Source: CAYVQA01 sp045119035 (lineage in GTDB: Bacteria; Bacillota_I; Bacilli_A; ML615J-28; CAG-313). Taken from it: a DNA stretch of 64,000 bases. The stretch lies in the NCBI GenBank assembly GCA_045119035.1, contig JBGVCU010000057.1, forward strand, positions 102,229 through 166,228, given 5' to 3'. This document shows positions 36,506 to 48,904 of the stretch, in pieces (positions within the stretch are counted from its first letter, which is position 1; every line of letters begins with the position of its first letter). The position numbers were made by a program, and so were the translations under genes. Under the pieces are notes generated by a model that saw only the letters and a list, made by a program, of their open reading frames with translations, was not told the origin of the DNA and did no database searches.

Positions 36506-36520
36506 CTAATCCTCTTTTTA

Positions 36521-36550
36521 TTAATAACAAGAGGATTTTATTATTTTCAT
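36521..36550 (-). CDS. Leader peptide upstream of toxin, copy 2 (9 aa)
   Basis: Reads MKIIKSSCY, with AAAGGAGGTG 6 bases before the ATG. Its codons overlap one arm of the hairpin covering the toxin ribosome binding site. Confidence 0.55.
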   Translation of the reverse strand: MKIIKSSCY

Positions 36551-36642
36551 AATAATCACCTCCTTTATATAACAAATAAGAGAATATTAGTATTATTACC
36601 CCCAAAATAGTTTTTAATTTAATATTTCTTCCCTTCGTGTAA

Positions 36643-36671
36643 ATTATATATTATTATTTTTAGATAATCAA
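36643..36671 (-). promoter_or_regulatory. Promoter of toxin mRNA, copy 2
   Basis: On the minus strand TTGATT (36671-36666), a 17-base spacer and TATAAT (36648-36643). Confidence 0.7.
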
Positions 36672-36875
36672 ATGTTTTTGTTTAATTTGCTTTAAACTTA
36701 AGTTTTTTTCAAAATTATGATTATTAGGTTCAAATAATATATATTTATATAAAATTAATTATATGTATAAGAAAATTTAATTATTCTAAAAAAATAAAAA
36801 AATTAATTTCATCGACATATTTAAACTTTTATTTAATATATTATATTGTATAATACCCTTTGTTAAGGGGGATAT

Positions 36876-37160
36876 ATGGAAGAGATTACTTTGAATTCTT
36901 TAAACGAATGTGTGAGTTTTAATAATTTAACAATTGTTTTATTTTTTAAAAGAGAAAGTATAATTAGTGAATATTTGATTTGTGTATGTAAGAAAATAGA
37001 AAAATTATTTAATTGTCATATTTTTCAAATAGAGGGTGATGATAATAAACTAGATGTTTTTCCTAGGATTTCCATTTATTTTAAAAATAAAATTGTCGAG
37101 ACTTTGTATGGATTTAATAACTTAAATAAAACTTCTAACTTTATAAAAAAATATTTATAG
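36876..37160 (+). CDS. Thioredoxin-fold protein without the CxxC active site
   Basis: 94 residues. The pattern fits a thioredoxin fold: strand TIVLFFKRE, a helix, strand HIFQIEGDD, a cis-Pro-like FPRISIYFKNKIVETLYG and a C-terminal helix. The position where the redox CxxC should stand reads SIISEYL, so it cannot act as a normal thioredoxin; two Cys further on (CVCKK) are one residue apart. AAGGGGGAT precedes the ATG. It may be a binding or chaperone-type thioredoxin relative. The assignment is moderate. Confidence 0.55.
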   Translation: MEEITLNSLNECVSFNNLTIVLFFKRESIISEYLICVCKKIEKLFNCHIFQIEGDDNKLDVFPRISIYFKNKIVETLYGFNNLNKTSNFIKKYL

Positions 37161-37168
37161 TAATGTAA

Positions 37169-37197
37169 TTGAAAAAAAGATGAAAAAATGATAAAAT
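37169..37197 (+). promoter_or_regulatory. Promoter of the 37218 lipoprotein gene
   Basis: TTGAAA (37169-37174), a 17-base spacer and TAAAAT (37192-37197) with TGA in front; A-tract after the -35. The in-frame ATG 37188 lies across this -10 region, which rules it out as the start. Confidence 0.75.
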
Positions 37198-37217
37198 ATC
37201 ATCAAGAGGTGATTCTT

Positions 37218-38120
37218 TTGAAGCTGACTAGAACTTTCTTATTATTAATAACGTTATTTACATTTGCTTTATCTAGTGGATGTAAAGATGAAGATCCAGG
37301 ATATCAAGTAAAAGAGTATTATGATATTGTAAGTGATAAACTTGAATACAATGAAGTAACAGATACTACAGAGGGTGTTGATTTATCTGATTTATCTGGA
37401 TTGAAATCTGTATTTGATTCTATTGGTGATAACTATAAAACAAAAACTATTGTTTATTTTAATAAACTTGCGGTTGAACAAATCAATAAAATCTATCGTA
37501 CTACTTTTTATTGTCAACAAAGCGGATTAATTAGTTCAAATTATCGTTATTTCTATACAGATAATTTACATGGAAATAATGCATATTTTGATTATAATGG
37601 TCATATTTTTAAAACTAGTCTAGCTGGAGTATCATTAGAGGATAAACTAAATAGTGAAGTAGATTTAAAAAACTTACAAACATTTATTAAAAATAATACA
37701 CTTAAAGATTACTACTTTGGATTTGAAGATTTAAATTCAGATTATGTAGATAAATATGGATATTTTGTTGATAAAGTTGGAAGTTCTCAATTTGAATATT
37801 TTGGTTGGGAAAGAATTGGATCAAAAACTTATAAATGCGATAGAAAAGAAGTATTAGCAGATTTCTTAGAAATTTGCTGTCCAGGTTTTTCAAACCAAGG
37901 TACATATATGACATTTAAATATGTAACAGTTGAAATTAATCCTAATTCATCAGACTTATTAAGAATTAGATTATATGCATCTCCTACACAAACAGGTAAA
38001 TTAATTGAATCTCATTTAGATGAAGAAAATAAACCTTTATGGTATTTATTGTTTGCTGATTGTTATGTTTCAGGTGTTAATTCTGCTAGAGTACCTGCAC
38101 TTCAAAATATAAATAATTAA
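37218..38120 (+). CDS. Lipoprotein of unknown function
   Basis: 300 residues. I choose TTG 37218 because AAGAGGTGAT stands just before it and the only earlier start, ATG 37188, falls in the promoter. The signal peptide then reads MKLTRTFLLL... with lipobox SSGC (Cys22). The mature protein is about 280 residues, rich in Tyr, Asp and Lys, with no domain I recognise. It is monocistronic with its own terminator and is probably anchored on the outer membrane face. Confidence 0.75.
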   Translation: MKLTRTFLLLITLFTFALSSGCKDEDPGYQVKEYYDIVSDKLEYNEVTDTTEGVDLSDLSGLKSVFDSIGDNYKTKTIVYFNKLAVEQINKIYRTTFYCQQSGLISSNYRYFYTDNLHGNNAYFDYNGHIFKTSLAGVSLEDKLNSEVDLKNLQTFIKNNTLKDYYFGFEDLNSDYVDKYGYFVDKVGSSQFEYFGWERIGSKTYKCDRKEVLADFLEICCPGFSNQGTYMTFKYVTVEINPNSSDLLRIRLYASPTQTGKLIESHLDEENKPLWYLLFADCYVSGVNSARVPALQNINN

Positions 38121-38148
38121 GAGGCTAATGTTAGCCTCTTTTTATTTT
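38121..38148 (+). terminator. Rho-independent terminator
   Basis: The stem GAGGCTAA/TTAGCCTC starts immediately after the stop codon and is followed by TTTTTATTTTT. Confidence 0.9.
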
Positions 38149-38249
38149 TGATAGGAAATAATTATTAAGTAAATATTATGGACGATTTTGACAATTCATT
38201 TTTTAATTGCATAATAAAAATGTATTAATAAAATAATAAATAATCTTAC

Positions 38250-38278
38250 TTGAAAAAAAACACAAATTGTGGTACAAT
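38250..38278 (+). promoter_or_regulatory. Promoter of the groEL operon
   Basis: TTGAAA (38250-38255), a 17-base spacer and TACAAT (38273-38278) with TGG in front; A-tract after the -35. There is no CIRCE repeat (TTAGCACTC-N9-GAGTGCTAA) between the promoter and the gene. Confidence 0.8.
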
Positions 38279-38300
38279 AAGATATAAAGGCATTTTATAG

Positions 38301-39893
<1,593 letters not shown>

Positions 39894-39902
39894 GAGTATC
39901 TT

Positions 39903-40865
39903 ATGAACCGTAAAATAGATTTAACAAAAAAAGAGGAACATAGTTCATATACAAAAGATGTAGAACTTAATAGTTTTATTAACGATTCTTATTTAGCGGT
40001 TCGTATTGAAAGATACAATATGGTATCTTATGACTTTTTACAAAAACAACTTTTTAAAAACCCTTTTCTTTATTTCTTAAATGATAATGATTTACAAGTA
40101 GAATACTTAGATGATTTTTGTATTAAATATAATAGTCGTACTTATTCATTAGGAGGACTTTGTATTAATAATACATTTAAATATCAAACAAAGAAAAAGA
40201 TTTTTAATCAATATTATAATAATTGGCAAAAACAATATGATATTGAATTATTTGATGAATTAAAAAAACTTGATAATATAGCTAATTTATCAGATAGTTT
40301 CTTTGTTAAACATTTTAAACTTTTAACAATTGGACTAACTTTTTTACTAACATTAGTATTAAATTTAATTTGTCACCCTACATCTAATTTAATTGAATTT
40401 GGTTTTTTAAATAACTTCTTAAATAATTTTCAAAATATAATTAATTCATCTAATTTATTAAAATTATTTATGAATCTATCTTGTATATCAAGTATTACTT
40501 TATGTATTATAGTTTTCTTATATGAAATATCTTCAAGACTTTTATATCGTAGATATAATAATGCATTTAGTAGAATTGAAAAATTAATAAAAAGAATTAA
40601 AAGAAAAACATCTAAATTATTTAAAAAAATTAAAAAACATTATCATAAACAATTTAAATCAAAGAAACTTACTAATTATCCAATGGATAAGATATATAAT
40701 AAAGATTTTTATTTAAAAAACTTAGATTCTTTAAATAAAAAATCAATTAATAAATTATCTAATTTAAAAAAATTTATAAAAAAATCTTTAAATATATGTT
40801 ATATAGCATATACTCTAACTTTATTAATAAATATTACTTTTATTATTTTATTAATTATTCAGTAA
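39903..40865 (+). CDS. Membrane protein of unknown function
   Basis: 320 residues. A soluble N-terminal part of about 140 residues is followed by two membrane helices (about 143-165 and 193-215), a very Lys/Arg-rich stretch (about 220-290) and a last helix (about 296-319). AGGAG precedes the ATG, and it starts 9 bases after groEL. Low-complexity KK/KI-rich sequence makes family assignment unsafe. The neighbour downstream is a long coiled-coil protein; the two might work together. Confidence 0.65.
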   Translation: MNRKIDLTKKEEHSSYTKDVELNSFINDSYLAVRIERYNMVSYDFLQKQLFKNPFLYFLNDNDLQVEYLDDFCIKYNSRTYSLGGLCINNTFKYQTKKKIFNQYYNNWQKQYDIELFDELKKLDNIANLSDSFFVKHFKLLTIGLTFLLTLVLNLICHPTSNLIEFGFLNNFLNNFQNIINSSNLLKLFMNLSCISSITLCIIVFLYEISSRLLYRRYNNAFSRIEKLIKRIKRKTSKLFKKIKKHYHKQFKSKKLTNYPMDKIYNKDFYLKNLDSLNKKSINKLSNLKKFIKKSLNICYIAYTLTLLINITFIILLIIQ

Positions 40866-40877
40866 TAAGGAGGCAAT

Positions 40878-42476
40878 ATGAACGAATTTGAATTATTACA
40901 ATTAATCAAAAAAATAGAACAAAAATTTGAAAATAAAATTGCAGAATTAGAAAAAGAAATTGCTACTTTAAAGCAGGGAAATAATGTAGTAGTAGAAACA
41001 CCTGTTAAAGAAAATAGCCAATTACTTAATTATTATTTAAATCGTTATTCAACTGAAGCTGAATCAATTAAGAATCTTCGTTTAGAAGGAATTATAAAAG
41101 AAATAGAAGATATTAATATTGATTATGATAATATTAAGGCTCAACTGTTTAATTTAGAACAACGTAGTTTAGAATATGATCAAAATTTAGAAATTGAAGA
41201 AGATTTAAAAAATCAACTTTCTCAAACTTACGCTTCAATTGAAGAATATAATTTTGATAATGAACGTAAGTGTAGAGACCTTTATAAAGAAGTAGAATAT
41301 TTAGATGAAATATATTCTGATAAAATTAATAGATATATTAATATTGTTGGTGGATTCATGGATGGTGATTACACTATTAATGAAACTAACGAAAAATTAG
41401 CTACTCTTATTTCTTATTTTTATGAAGAAGGATATAGAAGAGCAAGTGTTGAAGTTGATTTAATTTTAAGTATTGACAAATATACATCAATTCATAACAA
41501 ACAGTTAAAAGATGCTGAAAAGTTAATTCAAAGTTTAAATCAAAGATTAAATAATTTAAACTTACAAAATCCAGATATTTTAATTTTAGAAACTAAAGGC
41601 ATGTTAGAAGATGTTGAGCTTGAAATTGAAAGAAAAAATCAAGTATATAACTCTTTATTAAATTTAATAGATAATTTAACAAATAAACATTTAAAACAAA
41701 TCAAAGATACAATGGAATATTTAGAATTAATTGATAGTGATAAACAAGCAATATCTGAAAAACTTGAAGCACTACTTTCTGAATTATTAGAAAACTTAAA
41801 ATCATCTGATACAGATGAAAATAGAAAAAATAATTTAATTTTACATTTACAAGAAATTGATGACAGAATCAATGAATTAGAAGAACTAGTTGTTCGTAAA
41901 AATGTGTTAGAAAATGAATACAATGATTTAGAAAAAATTCTTAAAGAAGTTACAAACAATCAACGTTTAATGCAAAATCATGTTGATAGAAGCTATCAAA
42001 TAATTAGAAGTAACCCTCAATTTAGATACTATTTTGATAACTATATTTCTTCAAATACTAAGATTAAAGAATTAGAATCAAATATTCAGAAGTTAAAACA
42101 AGAGAATTTAGAACTTCGTGAAGTTAGAAAAACATTAGTATTAGATATGTATGCTAAACAAAAACTACAAGATTTAGATGCTAAAATTGCTTTAAATGAT
42201 CGAGATATTTCCTTTGCATTAAAAGAAATCACATTTATTCGCGATGATTTAAAAGAAAAAGGATCTGAAAATGAAAAACTATATAAAGTAATAAAAGATA
42301 AAGAAATTGCTGAAAGTAGTTTACCAATTATTGATGAAAAGAAAAATATTTTAATTGAAGATTTAACAAGAAAATATGAAGAATTAAAACAACTTGAAAC
42401 ATATGTAGAAGAATATAATAATCTTGTTAAAGAAGCAGAATCTATCAATGAAAAATTACAAAACAATAACTATTAA
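40878..42476 (+). CDS. Long coiled-coil protein of unknown function
   Basis: 532 residues, almost wholly Glu/Lys/Leu/Asn-rich helix with heptad-like spacing and no Cys. It has no signal peptide and no membrane segment, so it should be cytosolic. AAGGAGGC stands before the ATG. Such proteins often act as scaffolds or SMC-like structural factors, but there is no ATPase motif. It lies between a membrane protein and a tRNA-recognition-type protein, and its end overlaps the latter by about 29 bases. Confidence 0.65.
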   Translation: MNEFELLQLIKKIEQKFENKIAELEKEIATLKQGNNVVVETPVKENSQLLNYYLNRYSTEAESIKNLRLEGIIKEIEDINIDYDNIKAQLFNLEQRSLEYDQNLEIEEDLKNQLSQTYASIEEYNFDNERKCRDLYKEVEYLDEIYSDKINRYINIVGGFMDGDYTINETNEKLATLISYFYEEGYRRASVEVDLILSIDKYTSIHNKQLKDAEKLIQSLNQRLNNLNLQNPDILILETKGMLEDVELEIERKNQVYNSLLNLIDNLTNKHLKQIKDTMEYLELIDSDKQAISEKLEALLSELLENLKSSDTDENRKNNLILHLQEIDDRINELEELVVRKNVLENEYNDLEKILKEVTNNQRLMQNHVDRSYQIIRSNPQFRYYFDNYISSNTKIKELESNIQKLKQENLELREVRKTLVLDMYAKQKLQDLDAKIALNDRDISFALKEITFIRDDLKEKGSENEKLYKVIKDKEIAESSLPIIDEKKNILIEDLTRKYEELKQLETYVEEYNNLVKEAESINEKLQNNNY

Positions 42477-43125
42477 TTCGTGTTTATCTAACATCTATTT
42501 TGATGTTATAGCTTATCAAATGGAAGTAGATAATAATAAGACAAATGAAGTTAATGAATTATTTAATTCATTAATTGATGAAATAAAAAATAAATATCAA
42601 ATCAGTGATGTAGTAAACATTCCAAAACTTAAACATTCAAGAGACGGTTATAAAGCTTTAGGGATTGATCCTTCTAGATATCGTCTTGCTACTGAAAGTT
42701 TAATTAGAAGAATCGTTAAAGGTTTTGATGTATATCGAATAAATGACATTGTTGATTTAGGAAATATTTTATCGATTAAAACTCAAAGAAGCGTTTGTGT
42801 TGTTGATTTAGATAAAGTAGTAGGTAACATATTTATTACAAAAGGAACCAAAGATGATATATATGAAGGAATCAATAGAGGCTTAATTAATATAACTAAT
42901 ATGCCTGTTTATTGTGATGATGTTTCACCTTTTGGTACACCAACTTCTGATACATTAAGAACAGCAGTTGATAATAATACTAAGAACATTTTAGTAATGA
43001 TTATTTGTTTTGATGATTCATGTAAATTAGAAGATGAAAATACTTTATTAGATTTGTATAAAAAATACGCAAATGCAAAAGAAATTACTAAATTAAATGT
43101 ATATAAATTACAAGATGAGGTATAA
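42448..43125 (+). CDS. B3/B4 (tRNA-synthetase-like) domain protein
   Basis: 225 residues. It matches the B3/4 domain found in phenylalanyl-tRNA synthetase beta and in stand-alone relatives: [28 protein letters not shown], then a V(D)[13 protein letters not shown] stretch. Stand-alone versions are suspected to edit or bind aminoacyl-tRNA, but no firm function is known. I choose ATG 42448, which overlaps the preceding gene by 29 bases; the longer TTG start (42424) has no better ribosome site. It is followed by glnS, 1 base after its stop. Confidence 0.75.
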   Translation: MKNYKTITINSCLSNIYFDVIAYQMEVDNNKTNEVNELFNSLIDEIKNKYQISDVVNIPKLKHSRDGYKALGIDPSRYRLATESLIRRIVKGFDVYRINDIVDLGNILSIKTQRSVCVVDLDKVVGNIFITKGTKDDIYEGINRGLINITNMPVYCDDVSPFGTPTSDTLRTAVDNNTKNILVMIICFDDSCKLEDENTLLDLYKKYANAKEITKLNVYKLQDEV

Positions 43126-43126
43126 A

Positions 43127-44764
43127 ATGGAAAATTCAAATTTTATTAAAAATATAATGAAACAAGAACTTGAAGAAGGAAAAGTTGATCATATTTTAAC
43201 AAGATTCCCTCCAGAACCAAATGCTTATTTACATATTGGACATGCAAGAGCAATTATTACAAACTTTGAACTTGCAAAAAGCTTTGGAGGTCTTACTAAT
43301 TTAAGATTCGATGATACTAATCCTGCAAAAGAAGATCAAGAGTTTGTTGAAGCAATTTTAGAAGATATTAAATGGTTAGGTTATGAACCACGTATTGTTG
43401 TTTATGGTTCTAGTTATTTTGATGAAACTTATGAACTTGCAATTAAACTTATTAAAAAAGGTTTAGCATATGTAGATGATTTAACTCCAGAAGAAGTGTC
43501 TTTATATCGTGGTACACCAACAGAACCTGGAAAAAATTCTCCATATAGAAATCGTTCTATTGAAGAAAACTTAAAATTATTTGAAGAAATGCGTGAAGGT
43601 AAATACAATAATGGAGAAAAAACTCTAAGAGCAAAAATTGATATGGCAAGCCCTAATATCAATATGCGTGATCCAGTACTTTACCGTATTATGAAAATTA
43701 GTCACCACCAAACAAAAGACAAATGGTGTATTTACCCAATGTATGACTTTGCTCATCCACTTCAAGATTCATTTGAAGGAATTACACATTCTTTATGTAG
43801 TTTAGAATACGAAGATCACAGACCTTTATATGATTGGGTAATTAATGTAACAGAAGTTCCACACAAACCACGTCAAATTGAATTTGGACGTTTAGGAATT
43901 ACTAATACTATTATGTCAAAAAGATATTTAAAACAACTAGTAGATGAAAAATATGTAGTTGGTTATGATGACCCAAGAATGCCTACTTTAGTTGGTTTAA
44001 GACGTAGAGGTTTCACAAAGGATGCTATTAAAAACTTCATTTTATCAACTGGACTTTCTAAAATTAATTCAACAGTTGATTATTCAATGTTAGAACACTT
44101 TGTGCGTGAAGATTTAAAATTATCTACAACTCGTCCAATGGCAGTTGTTAATCCTTTAAAAGTAGTAATTACTAACTATCCAGAAGGTCAAATTGAATAT
44201 TTAGATGCACATAATAATACTGAAAATGAAGAATTAGGTTCAAGAAAAATTGCTTTCTCTCGTAATTTATATATTGAACAAGATGACTTTATTCCTGAAA
44301 AACCAAATAAAAAATGGAAACGCCTTGCTAAAGATGTTGAAGTTCGTTTAATGAATGCTTACTTTATTAAATGTAATGATATTCTTTATAATGAAGATGG
44401 ATCAATTAAAGAAATTCATTGTACATATGATCCTGAAACTAAATCAGGAACAGGATTTGATGCTAGAAAACCAAATGGAACAATCCACTTTGTTGAAGCA
44501 ACTACAGCCCTACCTGCAACATTTAATTTATTTGAACCACTTATTTTAGATGAAAAAGTATCATCTGAAAACTTCTTAGAAAGACTTAATCCAAATTCTT
44601 GGGTAAAACAAAATGGTTTTGTTGAAGCATCACTTATTGATACAAAACCAGGTGATAAATATCAATTTATTAGAAATGGATACTATACAACAGACAAAGA
44701 CTCGAAAGGAAATGATTTGATTTTTAATCGTACTGTTAGCTTAAAATCATCATTTAGTATTTAA
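43127..44764 (+). CDS. glnS: Glutaminyl-tRNA synthetase
   Basis: 545 residues. Class I synthetase that charges tRNA-Gln with glutamine. The HIGH motif is intact (LHIGHARA, about residues 35-42) and the KMSKS loop reads IMSKR near residue 264. The [13 protein letters not shown] block and DDTNPAKE are typical of GlnRS rather than GluRS. The C-terminal beta-barrel anticodon domain ends in a normal position. ATG 43127 follows GATGAGG. Many Firmicutes lack this enzyme and use GatCAB instead, so transfer is possible. Confidence 0.93.
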   Translation: MENSNFIKNIMKQELEEGKVDHILTRFPPEPNAYLHIGHARAIITNFELAKSFGGLTNLRFDDTNPAKEDQEFVEAILEDIKWLGYEPRIVVYGSSYFDETYELAIKLIKKGLAYVDDLTPEEVSLYRGTPTEPGKNSPYRNRSIEENLKLFEEMREGKYNNGEKTLRAKIDMASPNINMRDPVLYRIMKISHHQTKDKWCIYPMYDFAHPLQDSFEGITHSLCSLEYEDHRPLYDWVINVTEVPHKPRQIEFGRLGITNTIMSKRYLKQLVDEKYVVGYDDPRMPTLVGLRRRGFTKDAIKNFILSTGLSKINSTVDYSMLEHFVREDLKLSTTRPMAVVNPLKVVITNYPEGQIEYLDAHNNTENEELGSRKIAFSRNLYIEQDDFIPEKPNKKWKRLAKDVEVRLMNAYFIKCNDILYNEDGSIKEIHCTYDPETKSGTGFDARKPNGTIHFVEATTALPATFNLFEPLILDEKVSSENFLERLNPNSWVKQNGFVEASLIDTKPGDKYQFIRNGYYTTDKDSKGNDLIFNRTVSLKSSFSI

Positions 44765-44765
44765 T

Positions 44766-46835
44766 ATGTCTCAGATAAATTTAAACAAAGAACAACTTGA
44801 AGCAGTAAATACAGTTAATGGGCCTGTAATGGTTTTCGCTGGAGCTGGTACTGGTAAAACAAGAACATTAATTTCAAGAATTGTTAATTTAATTGAAAAT
44901 CATAATATCTTACCATATAACATTTTAGCTATTACATTTACAAAAAAAGCTACAAATGAAATGCGTGAAAGAATATATGATCAAATTGGTGACGCTTCAT
45001 ACCAAATATATATGTCTACTATCCATTCTATGTGTTCTAGAATTTTACGTCGTGATATTGATAAGTTAGGATATCATAAAGATTTTGAAATTTTAGATGA
45101 AGAAGAAGGATTAAAAGTATTAAACGATATATACAAGAAAGAAGAAATTGATAAAAAAAGTATTTGGCCAAAAACAGCCTTACGTGCAATTTCTGATTAT
45201 AAAAACAATGGTACTCCACTTATGGGGCTATTTGGAATTATTTATGAAAAGTATAATACATATTTAAAAGAAAATAATATGGTTGACTTTGATGATTTAT
45301 TACTTCTTACAAAAGAATTATTTGTTAATTTTCCTGAAGTATTAGAAAAATATCAAAATGTTCATAAGTATATTTTAGTAGATGAATTCCAAGATACAAA
45401 CTATATTCAATATGAAATTATTAAAATGCTAGCATCAAGTCATAATAACTTATTTGTTGTTGGTGATGATGACCAAAGTATTTATTCATTTAGAGGTGCA
45501 TGTGTTGATAATATGCAACGCTTTATGAAAGATTTTAAAGATGCTAAAAAAATTATTCTTGATCAAAATTATCGTAGTAGTAATTTTATCTTAAAAGGAT
45601 CAAATGCTGTAATTAAGAATAATAAAAATCGTGAACCTAAACAATTAAGAAGTGATGTAAGTGGAAGCCTAACTGATGTAATGGTTAAAGAATGTTTCTA
45701 TTATGAAGATGAAGTAAGATATGTTACTGATGAAATTTTATCACTTCTTGGAAAAGGTTATAAACCAACTGATATTGCTGTATTATATCGTAATAGTGCA
45801 TTATCAAGAAATTTTGAATTAAGCTTTATTGAAAATAAAATTCCATATCGTATTTATGGTGGTTTCTCTTATTTAAAACGTAAAGAAATTAAAGATGTAA
45901 TGAGTTATTTTAGATTTATTATTGATGAATCAAAAATGGTTCATTTCAAAAGAATTATTAATTTACCATTAAGAGGAATTGGTGATAAAACAATTCAAAG
46001 AATTGAAAAATGTATGGAAGAAACAGGGCTTAATGTATTAGATGCTATTAAAGAATATACAGAAGCAAATCAAACAACTAAAAATAAACTTTTACTTGAA
46101 TTTAGAGAAATTATTGTTTCTTTAAGAGAAGCATTAGTTAATTTAAGTTTACCTGAATTCTTTGATTTATTCTTAGAAAAAACAGGTTATGAAGAATTCT
46201 TACGCCTTGAATCTGATGAAGAAGAACATCGTATTGAAAACTTACATGAATTTAGATCAATTTTAGTTAATGTTGAAGAATCTTTAGAAGGAGAATCATT
46301 AACAGGAACTGAAAAATTACAAATTGTTTTCGATCAAATATTACTTGATGATTCATTAAGCGAACCTACTTCTAAAGAAGGTATTACACTTTCAACAGTT
46401 CATTCTGTAAAAGGACTTGAATTTAGAGCAGTATTTGTTGTTGCATTAGAAGAAGGAATTTTCCCAACAGTAAGAGAAGATGTAGACATGGAAGAAGAAC
46501 GTAGAGTTGCTTATGTTGCTTTTACTAGAGCAAAAGAAAAGATTTATCTAACATGCGCTAAACGTCGATTAATCTATGGAAGAAATGTAAGAAATCAAAA
46601 ATCACGTTTCTTAATGGAATATTTAGTACATGATGATATTAATAAATCTGTTGAAGAAAGAAACGAACTTCCTAAATCTGATGGAGATATTACAGTTGGT
46701 TCAAAAATTCATCATCAAACATTTGGATTTGGTGTTGTTATTTGGATGGATGAAAAATTAATACAAGTTGTATTTGAAAAAGATGGAACTATTAGAAAAT
46801 TATTTAAAAACCATCCAACAATTACGAAATGTTAA
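44766..46835 (+). CDS. pcrA: ATP-dependent DNA helicase PcrA/UvrD
   Basis: 689 residues. SF1A 3'-5' helicase for DNA repair, replication restart and clearing recombination intermediates. It shows motif I (GAGTGKTRTL), motif II (LVDEFQDTN), motif III (GDDDQSIYSFRGA), motif IV (QNYRS), motif V (TVHSVKGLEF) and motif VI (RVAYVAFTRAKE). The C-terminal Tudor-like end (VGSKIHHQTFGFGVV) is kept but the linker before it is short, so it is smaller than B. subtilis PcrA. It lies one base after glnS. Confidence 0.95.
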   Translation: MSQINLNKEQLEAVNTVNGPVMVFAGAGTGKTRTLISRIVNLIENHNILPYNILAITFTKKATNEMRERIYDQIGDASYQIYMSTIHSMCSRILRRDIDKLGYHKDFEILDEEEGLKVLNDIYKKEEIDKKSIWPKTALRAISDYKNNGTPLMGLFGIIYEKYNTYLKENNMVDFDDLLLLTKELFVNFPEVLEKYQNVHKYILVDEFQDTNYIQYEIIKMLASSHNNLFVVGDDDQSIYSFRGACVDNMQRFMKDFKDAKKIILDQNYRSSNFILKGSNAVIKNNKNREPKQLRSDVSGSLTDVMVKECFYYEDEVRYVTDEILSLLGKGYKPTDIAVLYRNSALSRNFELSFIENKIPYRIYGGFSYLKRKEIKDVMSYFRFIIDESKMVHFKRIINLPLRGIGDKTIQRIEKCMEETGLNVLDAIKEYTEANQTTKNKLLLEFREIIVSLREALVNLSLPEFFDLFLEKTGYEEFLRLESDEEEHRIENLHEFRSILVNVEESLEGESLTGTEKLQIVFDQILLDDSLSEPTSKEGITLSTVHSVKGLEFRAVFVVALEEGIFPTVREDVDMEEERRVAYVAFTRAKEKIYLTCAKRRLIYGRNVRNQKSRFLMEYLVHDDINKSVEERNELPKSDGDITVGSKIHHQTFGFGVVIWMDEKLIQVVFEKDGTIRKLFKNHPTITKC

Positions 46836-46842
46836 AATAAAA

Positions 46843-48894
<2,052 letters not shown>

Positions 48895-48904
48895 AGGCAA
48901 AATT

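Larger units (their letters stand above)
35774..36875. other. Gene-poor 1.1-kb stretch with two tandem toxin-antitoxin-like units
   Basis: No long reading frame lies here. Two copies of a unit of about 370 bases repeat with a period of 493 bases (35779-36179 and 36269-36671), each with an antisense RNA on + and a leader/toxin mRNA on -. The last 200 bases (36672-36875) are AT-rich and hold only the start region of the next gene, with TATAAT at 36849-36854. Confidence 0.85.

Noticed and set aside
35774..36680. Riboswitch or T-box interpretation of the structured tandem units
   Set aside because: There is no downstream gene in the right orientation. The structures are explained better by convergent promoters, two terminators and a conserved small ORF.
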